Below are positions 27,329 through 36,139 of a stretch of 49,821 nt of DNA, in pieces. The stretch covers positions 1 through 49,821 of the forward strand of contig CANBSW010000011.1 in the NCBI GenBank assembly GCA_947372235.1, written 5' to 3'. The notes under the pieces were generated by a model. The model was not told where the DNA came from. It saw only the letters and a list, made by a program, of their open reading frames with translations, and did no database searches. The translations under genes were made by a program, and so were the position numbers. Position 1 is the first letter of the stretch. Each line of letters opens with the position of its first letter. Source of the stretch: Chitinophagaceae bacterium (GTDB lineage: Bacteria; Bacteroidota; Bacteroidia; Chitinophagales; Chitinophagaceae).

Positions 27329-27751
27329 TTATTTTTCCAGTTTATACCCTCCGCAACCTTCGGTACACAAAACACCATTGGGTGGTTTTATGTAAAAACT
27401 AAGGGTTCGGGCAAGGGTATCTATTTTATAATTAAACAGGTAATAGCCGGCCGGCTGTGTGGGTGCAATTAGTTTCAGGGTTACAGAATCTACTACCTGA
27501 TAACTGATGGCATCGGCAAAAGCGGTACCGCTTATTTGTCCGCCGGTTTGCAGTTCAAGCCATTGGCCGGCAGGTGTTGCGGCACTCCATAATCCCGGGC
27601 CACCAATGCCGGGTGCCTGTTTTTGGGTTAAGGTCCATCGCCCCAGTAAATTGTTGGGTATAGAATTTATAGGAGGATTACTATTAGGGGTGCATTGGTA
27701 AGCGCTAATTACACACAGCAAAACAATCGTACCCAAAATATTTCTTTTCAT
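27329..27751 (-). CDS. Putative lipoprotein, lipocalin-like
   Basis: MKRNILGTIVLLCVISAYQC lipobox; LLGRWTLTQKQAPG... Confidence 0.55.
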   Translation of the reverse strand: MKRNILGTIVLLCVISAYQCTPNSNPPINSIPNNLLGRWTLTQKQAPGIGGPGLWSAATPAGQWLELQTGGQISGTAFADAISYQVVDSVTLKLIAPTQPAGYYLFNYKIDTLARTLSFYIKPPNGVLCTEGCGGYKLEK

Positions 27752-27851
27752 GTCAGGCATTTTTCTATTGACAATACAGGCTTCCCAATTGCTGCACAGT
27801 GTATCAATCAAGATATTGCTAAAATCCGTAAAAAATAATCCGGGTAATACC

Positions 27852-28148
27852 CTACAGTTTTGGTGGCGCAGCAGGTTTAGGAATACTCTTTCCCACGGTT
27901 TTAACATCTTTTATAATGCCTTTGTTTCTGCGGCGGGCTTCGGCTAAATGTTTCTCATGTGCTTTCTTAAACCGCAAATGCAGCAAATCATTTACACTGG
28001 ATGATACATGCTCACCCTGCGCTTTTGCTTCAGGTAAAGGTGCCCTTTTATTGCCTGAATTTGGCAAGCCCGGTGGTACAGGTGGTTGTGCAATTACTGA
28101 ACCAGCAGCCAATGCAACACTAAAGAGAAATAAGTATACTTTTTTCAT
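27852..28148 (-). CDS. Small secreted protein, unknown
   Basis: Signal peptide MKKVYLFLFSVALAAGSVIAQ; Pro-rich and basic. Confidence 0.5.
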   Translation of the reverse strand: MKKVYLFLFSVALAAGSVIAQPPVPPGLPNSGNKRAPLPEAKAQGEHVSSSVNDLLHLRFKKAHEKHLAEARRRNKGIIKDVKTVGKSIPKPAAPPKL

Positions 28149-28397
28149 GAGGTATTTTTAGTATTAAAAAATTGTGCTTGTGTTACAGCACCGCAATAGT
28201 ATAAGCCAATACCATACCACAGGCAGTTTTAAACTGCTATACCCCCGGCTTTAACCTTTCTGCATCGAAGCACTGCCATTATTTAACATTGGCACCAGTG
28301 AATTATGTAACAATTACCCGATTGGCAGGATTGGTAATACTTGTTTGCCGTAAAACCTGTTTTAAAAATATGGAACAATATCATTAAGTTAAGAAGG

Positions 28398-28461
28398 GTT
28401 CACGCAAAGTCGCTAAGAGAGCAAAGATGCAAAGCAAGGCTCTTAGCGACTTTTGCGTGAA
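28398..28461. repeat. Inverted repeat GTTCACGCAAAGTCGCTAAGAG / CTCTTAGCGACTTTTGCGTGAA
   Basis: Near-perfect arms of about 21 bp. Confidence 0.85.
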
Positions 28462-28593
28462 ACATCTAATAGCAACTTTAACTGTATAACGATGCTCTAA
28501 ATGTTTCAAAAAAATCCCTCTATCCTGTAATTCGCCAATCAAATATTTTGTGATAAATTGAATCTCCATTACCAACCCCTAACGATTGAAAGA

Positions 28594-30066
28594 ATGAAAA
28601 CAAAAAAAGACACAAGCATTCAGCCTTCAGCAATCAGCGATCAGCCTGAAAAATCAAGAAGAAGTTTTCTTCGCAACGCAGCCCTTGCTGCTGCGGGTTT
28701 TTACATTATACCCCGCCATGTATTGGGCCGAGGCTTTACGGCACCGAGCGATAAATTAACCGTTGCCGGTGTAGGGGCCGGTGGTAAAGGTGAAAGCGAT
28801 CTATGGAATTTTTTCCAAAGCGGTAAAGCCGATATCGCTTTTCTGTGCGATGTAGATTCGCGCCAGACTGCTAAAAGCCGCGAGCGTTATCCCAAAGCAA
28901 AAATATATACCGACTATCGCGAGATGCTCGATAAAGAACACAAGCATTTTGATGCCTGCTCTGTTTCCATCCCCGATCATATGCATGCTGCCGTAGGCAT
29001 GGCCGCTATGCAACTGGGCAAACACGTGTACGTTCAAAAACCATTAACACACGATATTTACGAAGCCCGTATGATGACCAAAGCTGCCCACGATTACAAA
29101 GTGGTTACGCAAATGGGCAACCAGGGCGCATCGGGCGATGGTGTTCGCCAGCTGCAGGATTGGTATAATGCAGGAATTATTGGCGATGTGCATACCATTT
29201 ACTGTTATACCGACAGGCCCGTTTGGCCACAAGGCATTCCATGGTCGAAAGAAAAACCTGCCGTGCCCGCCGGACTCGACTGGAACCTCTGGCTTGGTAC
29301 TGCCCCTCAAAGAGATTATGTAGATAAACTAATCCCTTTTAACTGGCGCGGCTGGTGGGATTACGGTACCGGCGCCCTTGGCGATATGGCCTGCCACATC
29401 ATGGCCCCTGCATTTGCCGTATTAGGATTGGGTTATCCCGCTTCAGCCGAGTGCAGTATTGCCACTCCATATATTGAAAACTGGACACGCGGTGTATATC
29501 CTGATTCGGGCCCTGTATCATCTTCTATCACCCTAACTTTTAAAGGAAAGAACGGCAAGCCCGATGTAAAACTGCATTGGATGGATGGCGGTATACAACC
29601 AGACCGCCCCGAAGAACTGGGCCCTAATGAAATGATGGGCGATGGTGGTAATGGCGCCATCTTCCTCGGTACCAAAGGCAAAATGATCTGTGGTACGTAT
29701 GGCATGTATCCTAACCTGCTGCCTACATCCCGCACCAAAGAAACCACAGTACCACAAACAGTAGCGCGTGTTCCTAACGGAGATAACGGTCACTATGCCG
29801 CATGGGTAGAAGCCGCTATTGCAGGATATGGTTCTGACAAAGCCAAAAACCTCAGCTCCAATTTCGATATCGCCGGACCGTTAACCGAAAGTGTGTTGAT
29901 GGGTAACCTCGCTATCCGCAGTTATCATATTGCCAAGAAAGATGAGAAAGGAAATAATGCTTATCCCGGCCGCAATATCAAATTATTATGGGATGGGCCA
30001 AACATGAGGATCACCAATTTTGATGAAGCCAATCAGTTTGTGAAGAGGGAGTATAGGAAATGGTGA
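28594..30066 (+). CDS. Gfo/Idh/MocA family oxidoreductase with Tat signal
   Basis: SRRSFLRNAALAAAGFYIIPR; VAGVGAGGKGESD; VYVQKPLTHD (EKP-like). Confidence 0.88.
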   Translation: MKTKKDTSIQPSAISDQPEKSRRSFLRNAALAAAGFYIIPRHVLGRGFTAPSDKLTVAGVGAGGKGESDLWNFFQSGKADIAFLCDVDSRQTAKSRERYPKAKIYTDYREMLDKEHKHFDACSVSIPDHMHAAVGMAAMQLGKHVYVQKPLTHDIYEARMMTKAAHDYKVVTQMGNQGASGDGVRQLQDWYNAGIIGDVHTIYCYTDRPVWPQGIPWSKEKPAVPAGLDWNLWLGTAPQRDYVDKLIPFNWRGWWDYGTGALGDMACHIMAPAFAVLGLGYPASAECSIATPYIENWTRGVYPDSGPVSSSITLTFKGKNGKPDVKLHWMDGGIQPDRPEELGPNEMMGDGGNGAIFLGTKGKMICGTYGMYPNLLPTSRTKETTVPQTVARVPNGDNGHYAAWVEAAIAGYGSDKAKNLSSNFDIAGPLTESVLMGNLAIRSYHIAKKDEKGNNAYPGRNIKLLWDGPNMRITNFDEANQFVKREYRKW

Positions 30067-30196
30067 TACCCCCCAACCCCCTGAAGGGGGAGTTAGTATA
30101 GGAATACTTAAAAAGAAATGCGGATCATTAATTGATCCGCATTTCTTTTTAGAAAACAATATTAACTCCCCCTTTAGGGGGTTGGGGGGTGGGGTG
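30066..30196. repeat. Composite palindrome: C/G-rich outer arms around an inner terminator hairpin
   Basis: accccccaaccccctgaagggggagtta ... taactccccctttagggggttggggggt. Confidence 0.85.
30110..30151. terminator. Bidirectional Rho-independent terminator
   Basis: aaaaagaaatgcggatcaattaattgatccgcatttcttttt-type stem with A/T flanks, between convergent genes. Confidence 0.85.
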
Positions 30197-30201
30197 AGTT
30201 A

Positions 30202-31074
30202 TTACATACTAAATGATTTGAAATACTTCGCATCCTTCTCCGCACTTTCCAATGGATTGGTTCCGGTAAATGCTTCCTGTTCTACAATATAATATTGCAA
30301 ACCACTTGCTGTACCCGCTTTCAGTATCGATGAAAAATCAATCGTGCCCTTACCCAATTGTACAGATTCATGGCCATCTTTGTTACTGCTTTTACCAAGG
30401 TCTTTTACATGGCAAAGTTTAAAACGGCCGGGGTGTTTGGCAAACCAAGCTTTAGGATCTTCTCCTGCTGCAACAACCCAGTATATATCCATTTCAAAAT
30501 CAACTAAATTTTTATCGGTGCCATTCATCATCACTGTTTGCGGTACTTGTCCATCGATGGCTTTGAATGAATAGTCGTGGTTATGGTACGCAAATCGGAT
30601 TCCATTCTTTTTACAGATCTCACCCGCTTTATTGAAATCATCTGCGAACTTTTTAAAATCATCGATCGATTTTTGCGGGCCTTTGTAAGGGCAGATCAGA
30701 TATTTCATTCCTATCTCAGCAGCTTCTGCAGCTTTCTTTTCAAAATCTTTGGTGATCTCGCAATGCGATGAAACGATCTTCATGTTCAGATCATCCATAT
30801 ACTTTTTAAATTCAGTATTCTTCCATCCCCAGAATATGCCTTTGGCTCCTTCAAAACTTTCTATTTGTTTAAACCCGTCTTTGGAAAGCTTGGCCAGTGT
30901 TGATTTTGCATCCATTGTTAAATCTTCTTTCACCGTCCATAACTGGATACCGAAAGTAGAAATGCCTTTATAGGGTGCTAATCCATTCCATAAAGATTTA
31001 CCGGCCAATGGCAGTGATAAACCCAATGCAGCAATCCCGCTGTTCCGTAAAAAATCCCGTCTGTTGGTTGACAT
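30202..31074 (-). CDS. Sugar phosphate isomerase/epimerase-like TIM barrel, Tat signal
   Basis: TNRRDFLRNSGIAALGLSLPLAGK; NHDYSFKAIDG; KLCHVKDLGKSSNKDGHESVQLGKG. Confidence 0.88.
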   Translation of the reverse strand: MSTNRRDFLRNSGIAALGLSLPLAGKSLWNGLAPYKGISTFGIQLWTVKEDLTMDAKSTLAKLSKDGFKQIESFEGAKGIFWGWKNTEFKKYMDDLNMKIVSSHCEITKDFEKKAAEAAEIGMKYLICPYKGPQKSIDDFKKFADDFNKAGEICKKNGIRFAYHNHDYSFKAIDGQVPQTVMMNGTDKNLVDFEMDIYWVVAAGEDPKAWFAKHPGRFKLCHVKDLGKSSNKDGHESVQLGKGTIDFSSILKAGTASGLQYYIVEQEAFTGTNPLESAEKDAKYFKSFSM

Positions 31075-31211
31075 GTTTTATTCTTTTAAAAAGTGGATTA
31101 TGAAAACATCTCACGAGCCACGTAGTATTCGTGAGTCGTGAGTACTGAGTAATTGGGAATGATTTTCTCATCCCAAATTATTAATTACTAATTCCTAATT
31201 ATTAATTAAAC

Positions 31212-31775
31212 CTAGGTTGCCCATGCCTTATCCCCTTTCTTATAATCAATACATCCTTCATATTTTCCCGGAACAGCTACATAGCGCAATGCTTTGGTAG
31301 CACCCACTTCAGAGGTGAAGAAACCGGTAAGGGTTAATTCCTTCATCATGCGGAAATAATGATTGGGGTCTTCTTTCTTTTTGTTTTTCTGGTATTCTTT
31401 GGCTTCTGCATCCAGGGCAACCAACAGATCGTGACGTTGTGCTGCTGTGCTTTCCATGAATGATTTGCTGTTCTTTTTATTGCTGGCTTCATCCAGTTTT
31501 TTCATGCCTTCCATGAAAATTTTCTGGTCGTTTGCTTCGTAGCAGTCTTTTACCCAAACGGTCATAAACTCACCCACTTTGGCAGCTTTCGCGCCAGGTG
31601 TGCCGGTGGCAGGTAAAATGGTTTCGGCTACTTCATCTAAAAAAGAAATATCGTTTGCAGAAAAACTAACGCCTGTATCCGACTTTGTTTTACAGCCCGA
31701 TAAAAAAGCTTCGGCGCCAATAATCGTTCCACCCAGTAGCAGGGCTACGCTGGAAATGGCTTCTCTTCTATTCAT
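31212..31775 (-). CDS. Gluconate 2-dehydrogenase subunit 3 family protein (small subunit of GMC dehydrogenase)
   Basis: MNRREAISSVALLLGGTIIGAEAFLSGC; LDEVAETILPATGTPGAKAAKVGEFM. Confidence 0.88.
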   Translation of the reverse strand: MNRREAISSVALLLGGTIIGAEAFLSGCKTKSDTGVSFSANDISFLDEVAETILPATGTPGAKAAKVGEFMTVWVKDCYEANDQKIFMEGMKKLDEASNKKNSKSFMESTAAQRHDLLVALDAEAKEYQKNKKKEDPNHYFRMMKELTLTGFFTSEVGATKALRYVAVPGKYEGCIDYKKGDKAWAT

Positions 31776-31820
31776 GAGATTGATTTTTAAAAATGATTGA
31801 TGTTATTGCATTGTGCAATT

Positions 31821-31886
31821 CGTGAGACGTGAGACGTGAATCGTGAGTGATCTTTTTACTCACGACTGACGCCTCACGATTCACGT
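31821..31886. repeat. CGTGAG-type inverted repeat
   Basis: cgtgagacgtgagacgtgaatcgtgagtgat/actcacgactgacgcctcacgattcacg. Confidence 0.8.
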
Positions 31887-33565
31887 TATAAATTTTGTTT
31901 TTTCAATTCAGATACCGCATGATCAACAGCCCTTGCCGTAAACGCCATATAAGTTAATGATGGGTTTACACAAGCTGCCGATGTCATGAATGAACCGTCT
32001 GTTACAAATACATTCGGCGCATCCCAGAGTTGGTTGAATTTATTTACTACCGATGTTTTTGGATCAGCGCCCATACGTGCAGCACCCATTTCGTGGATAC
32101 CACGGCCTTGTACACCATTGGCATCATATCCCTTTACATCTTTTACACCAACCGCTTCCAGCATTTCAATGGCATCCTGCTGCATGTCTTTACGCATCTT
32201 CCACTCATTCTCTTTCAGCTCTGCATCAAAGGCAAGCACATTCAATCCCCATTTATCTTTCTTGGTTTTATCCAGTGTTACTTTATTGGCATGATCCGGT
32301 ATGATCTCTCCAAAGCCACCCATACCCATTGTCCAGCTGCCCGGTTCTGTTAATGCATCTTTGAAATCGCCACCAATAGCAAGCTCAGCAATTTCGCGGC
32401 TCCATCCCTGGCGGCTTGCACCACCCTGGTAACCAAAACCACGAATGTAATCGCGTTTATCGCCAAACAGGTTTCGGTAACGAGGGATATAGATACCGTT
32501 TGCACGGCGGCCAAAATAATATTTGTCTTCATGGCCTTCTACTCTTCCACCCGCACCCACGCCTAAATGGTGGTCCATAATATTGTGACCCAGTTCTCCG
32601 CTGCTGCTGCCCAAACCATCAGGCCATACATCGGTTGCCGAGTTCATCAGGATCCACGCAGAGTTGAAAGTTGATGCATTCAGGAAAACGATCTTTGAAC
32701 TGAATGTATATGTCTTATTCGTTTCTGCATCCAGTACTTCAACACCCGTTGCACGTTTTTTATCTTTATCGTATAAAATTTTTGTGGCGATGGACCATGG
32801 GCGTACTGTTAACTTTCCGGTTTTCATCGCCGCAGGTAACGTAGATGATTGTGTGCTGAAATAACCACCAAACGGACAACCCAGCCAACATTTATTACGG
32901 AACTGACAAGCCGTTCTTTCCTGAATGGCAACGGTTAAATTAGCGGTACGGCCAATGATCATTGCACGGGCTCCCTTGTAATATTCTTTCATTCTTACAG
33001 CCACATCTTTTTCAACACAGTTCATATCCATTGCTGGAAGAAACTGTCCGTCGGGTAATTGTGATAAACCATCACGGTTACCACTGATGCCGGCAAATTT
33101 TTCTACATAATCATACCAGGGTTCAATTTCTTTATAGCGAACGGGCCAGTCAACAGCGATCCCGTCTTTTTTATTTGCATCAAAATCAAAATCGCTCCAG
33201 CGATAAGATTGTCTGCCCCACATCAGCGAACGTCCGCCCAAATGGTAACCGCGGAACCAATCGTAGCGTTTGATCTCAGTATATGGACTTTCTTTATCAC
33301 TCACCCAATAATCCAGATTGGTTTCATTTAAAGGATAGTCTCTTTTTAACACAGGATAATCATCGATCATCTGCTGCGTTCGTTTTCCGCGGTGCGGATA
33401 ATCCCATGCTTCTTTATTGGCATTAACGTAATCCTTGATGTGGTCAATGTTACGTCCACGCTCCAGCATCAATACGGTTAACCCTTTTTCTGTAAGCTCC
33501 TTGGCTGCCCAGCCGCCGCTGATTCCTGAGCCAATGACAATTGCGTCGAAGGTTTGATCGGCCAT
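31886..33565 (-). CDS. GMC family oxidoreductase (glucoside/alcohol dehydrogenase-like catalytic subunit)
   Basis: DAIVIGSGISGGWAAKELTEKGLTVLMLERG; WGRQSYRWSDFDF; CQFRNKCWLGCPFGG; NPSLTYMAFTARAVDH. Confidence 0.9.
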   Translation of the reverse strand: MADQTFDAIVIGSGISGGWAAKELTEKGLTVLMLERGRNIDHIKDYVNANKEAWDYPHRGKRTQQMIDDYPVLKRDYPLNETNLDYWVSDKESPYTEIKRYDWFRGYHLGGRSLMWGRQSYRWSDFDFDANKKDGIAVDWPVRYKEIEPWYDYVEKFAGISGNRDGLSQLPDGQFLPAMDMNCVEKDVAVRMKEYYKGARAMIIGRTANLTVAIQERTACQFRNKCWLGCPFGGYFSTQSSTLPAAMKTGKLTVRPWSIATKILYDKDKKRATGVEVLDAETNKTYTFSSKIVFLNASTFNSAWILMNSATDVWPDGLGSSSGELGHNIMDHHLGVGAGGRVEGHEDKYYFGRRANGIYIPRYRNLFGDKRDYIRGFGYQGGASRQGWSREIAELAIGGDFKDALTEPGSWTMGMGGFGEIIPDHANKVTLDKTKKDKWGLNVLAFDAELKENEWKMRKDMQQDAIEMLEAVGVKDVKGYDANGVQGRGIHEMGAARMGADPKTSVVNKFNQLWDAPNVFVTDGSFMTSAACVNPSLTYMAFTARAVDHAVSELKKQNL

Positions 33566-33607
33566 GATTGTTTTTTTGTTTATTGGTTGATTGGTTTACT
33601 TTTTATC

Positions 33608-33675
33608 GTCAGACCTGAGACGTCAGTCGTGAGTGAGATTTGTTTTTACTCACGACTGACGTCTCACGATTCATG
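33608..33675. repeat. CGTGAG-type inverted repeat
   Basis: gagacgtcagtcgtgagt...actcacgactgacgtctc, 18-bp perfect arms. Confidence 0.85.
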
Positions 33676-33678
33676 CCC

Positions 33679-34563
33679 CTATACATCACATATCTCCACC
33701 GCCTTCCGCAACGATCCTATCTTATCGGTTGAAAGTGGAATAAATTCCTGTGCCACATAATCGTTAAATCCTGTTGCCAGGATCGCTTTCATGATGGCAG
33801 GATAATATAATTCCTGTGTTTCATCTATCTCATGTCTTCCGGGTACACCGGCTGTATGGTAATGACCTATATATGTATTGTAATCTCGAATGGTACGGAT
33901 CACATCACCTTCATCTATCTGCATGTGATAGATATCATACAATAATTTAAAATTAGGTGATGCCAGTCTTTTACACAACTCAACACCCCATTGTGTTCTG
34001 TCGCACATATAATCTTTGTGATCGATCTTACTATTCAGCAATTCCATTGTAATCACCACACCTTTTTTCTCCGCCTGACCAAGTATTTGTTTGATGCCAT
34101 CCACACAATTTCTCAATCCTGTTTCATCATCCATACCATTACGGTTACCGCTGGCGGTGAAGAGGTTTTTGTATCCCGCATCCGCTACCAGATCAATATG
34201 CTCCTGATAATTTTTGATAAGGGTTGAATGGTATTGTTTGTCGTTCCATCCTTTGGAAAGACTGATCTCTGCACCATTGCACATGGTAGAAACAAGGTTG
34301 TATTTTTTAAGTGTAGGCCAGTCTTTTGGTGGAACCAAATCGATACCTTTTAAACCAATATCATTTGCCGCTACACAAAGTTCATCAAGGGTTAAACCGC
34401 TAAAGCACCAGCGGCAAACGGAGTGTTGGATATTACCTTTCAGCATGTACTTTTTTTTCTCTTCCGCAGCAAAAGATGGTATGGCTGTTGAACCAGCAAC
34501 CAATGCCGCAGAACCTGCGAGTATGTTTTTGATGGCTTTTCTTCTATCGGATGTCTGGCTCAT
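33679..34563 (-). CDS. Hydroxypyruvate isomerase-like TIM barrel, Tat-like signal
   Basis: DRRKAIKNILAGSAALVAGS; VITMELLNSKIDHKDYMCDRTQWG; YDIYHMQIDEGDVI. Confidence 0.88.
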   Translation of the reverse strand: MSQTSDRRKAIKNILAGSAALVAGSTAIPSFAAEEKKKYMLKGNIQHSVCRWCFSGLTLDELCVAANDIGLKGIDLVPPKDWPTLKKYNLVSTMCNGAEISLSKGWNDKQYHSTLIKNYQEHIDLVADAGYKNLFTASGNRNGMDDETGLRNCVDGIKQILGQAEKKGVVITMELLNSKIDHKDYMCDRTQWGVELCKRLASPNFKLLYDIYHMQIDEGDVIRTIRDYNTYIGHYHTAGVPGRHEIDETQELYYPAIMKAILATGFNDYVAQEFIPLSTDKIGSLRKAVEICDV

Positions 34564-34596
34564 AATGATTTCGTCTATAAATATAACCGCTATTCT

Positions 34597-35835
34597 TTAT
34601 GCCGCGGAAGCTGTGGATGAATTTGTATTTTTTTTACCACGCATATAGAAAAAGAGTATGGCAAAAGCTACCGTGAGAATAATGGGTATGATCAAGGTGG
34701 CATTCAATACTTCCGGTCCTGCTAATTTTTTTGCATCATCAGGGGTAACGCCCGGTAACATTTTATCGGCCACCAGTTTATCATAATATCCTCCCATAAA
34801 AATAGTGTAAACAGATACAGCAAACATTCCTGCGCCTCCCATAAAGTTCATTCCAACGGCTCCTGTTTTGGGAAGATTCTCTGATACAAAGCCCAACATC
34901 GTTGGCCAGAAATAACAAACACCCATTCCAAATACAATAGCGCCAACAAAAAGCATATTGCCGGAACTGTGTCCAAGAAGATATAAACCCGCAGCAGCCA
35001 GAATAGCTGAGATCAATAATACGCCGGTTGGTGATAATTTATGTACTACCGGGCCAGCAAAGCCACGGCCTATTACCATGATCCCGGTTTCAATGGTTAA
35101 AAGTAGGATGGCATTATCTGAAACATTTTTCAGTAACACATCGATCCATTGTCCGGTAAATAATTCTGTGATGGCAGTACCAAACATCAAAATGATCATA
35201 CAATAGAACAGCGGACTTAAAAAAACTGCTTTATACATTTCACCGGTAGTAACACCACTGGCAACCCTTTCTGTAACCGGGAAATCGAGCTTACTGAAAA
35301 GGAAACCATATAATATAGTAGGGATGATCATTAAACCAACCTGCCATTGCCAGCCAATACCCATCTTATCTAAAAAGAATACCACTAAAGTTCCGATTAC
35401 AATACCACCCGGAAACCATAGGTGAAAGTGATTGAGTTTTGTTGTTTTATTATCAGAATAAATAGTTGCCACCAATGGATTACAGGCAGCTTCTACGGTT
35501 CCGTTGGCAATACCAACGCATAAGGTAGAAATAAACAGCGTCCAGTAACCTCCTGCAAAAATGGTAAGCAGGATACCTGCCAGATGAAATACAAATGCTA
35601 CAAGTAGCAAACGTTTCATACCAATGATATCAACCACAATACCACCGATCACTACTGCCAGCGGAAAGCCCCAGAAAGCAGTGGCGGCAATGGTTCCCAG
35701 TTCGCTTGCATCCAGGTTGAACTGAACACCGAGGCGCGACAGGATTCCGGCACGGATACCAAAAGAAAGTGAGGTTACAAGTAAGGCTAAACAGCTCGCA
35801 ACAAATAGTTGACTGCGTTGAGGGGTAGTCTGCAT
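34597..35835 (-). CDS. MFS transporter (FHS/sugar-type)
   Basis: 12 hydrophobic segments; 412 aa; sugar-oxidation gene context. Confidence 0.85.
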   Translation of the reverse strand: MQTTPQRSQLFVASCLALLVTSLSFGIRAGILSRLGVQFNLDASELGTIAATAFWGFPLAVVIGGIVVDIIGMKRLLLVAFVFHLAGILLTIFAGGYWTLFISTLCVGIANGTVEAACNPLVATIYSDNKTTKLNHFHLWFPGGIVIGTLVVFFLDKMGIGWQWQVGLMIIPTILYGFLFSKLDFPVTERVASGVTTGEMYKAVFLSPLFYCMIILMFGTAITELFTGQWIDVLLKNVSDNAILLLTIETGIMVIGRGFAGPVVHKLSPTGVLLISAILAAAGLYLLGHSSGNMLFVGAIVFGMGVCYFWPTMLGFVSENLPKTGAVGMNFMGGAGMFAVSVYTIFMGGYYDKLVADKMLPGVTPDDAKKLAGPEVLNATLIIPIILTVAFAILFFYMRGKKNTNSSTASAA

Positions 35836-36000
35836 GGCAATTAAATAGCGTTAGAGTTAATAGAAATACAATCTGTGGCTTAAATGTAATTTTTTATTTT
35901 TAAATGATGGTGTAAAAAATACACTTGCGTCATTTTTTTTACCAGCTTTACAGCTAACAGATTTTTGACCGATCATAAAACGAAACTGACCGAGATAATG

Positions 36001-36072
36001 GTTTCACGCAAAGGTGCAAAGCAGCCAAGGGCTAATATTTGCGCCTTTGTATACTTTGCACTTTTGCGTGAA
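36001..36072. repeat. Inverted repeat GTTTCACGCAAAGGTGCAAAG... / ...CTTTGCACTTTTGCGTGAAC
   Basis: Arms self-complementary; lies in a divergent intergenic region. Confidence 0.85.
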
Positions 36073-36139
36073 CCCTGATTTCCAAAATATTCCTAATTTT
36101 CAAAACTCAATTGAAATAATCAACAAAACATAACAGAAT

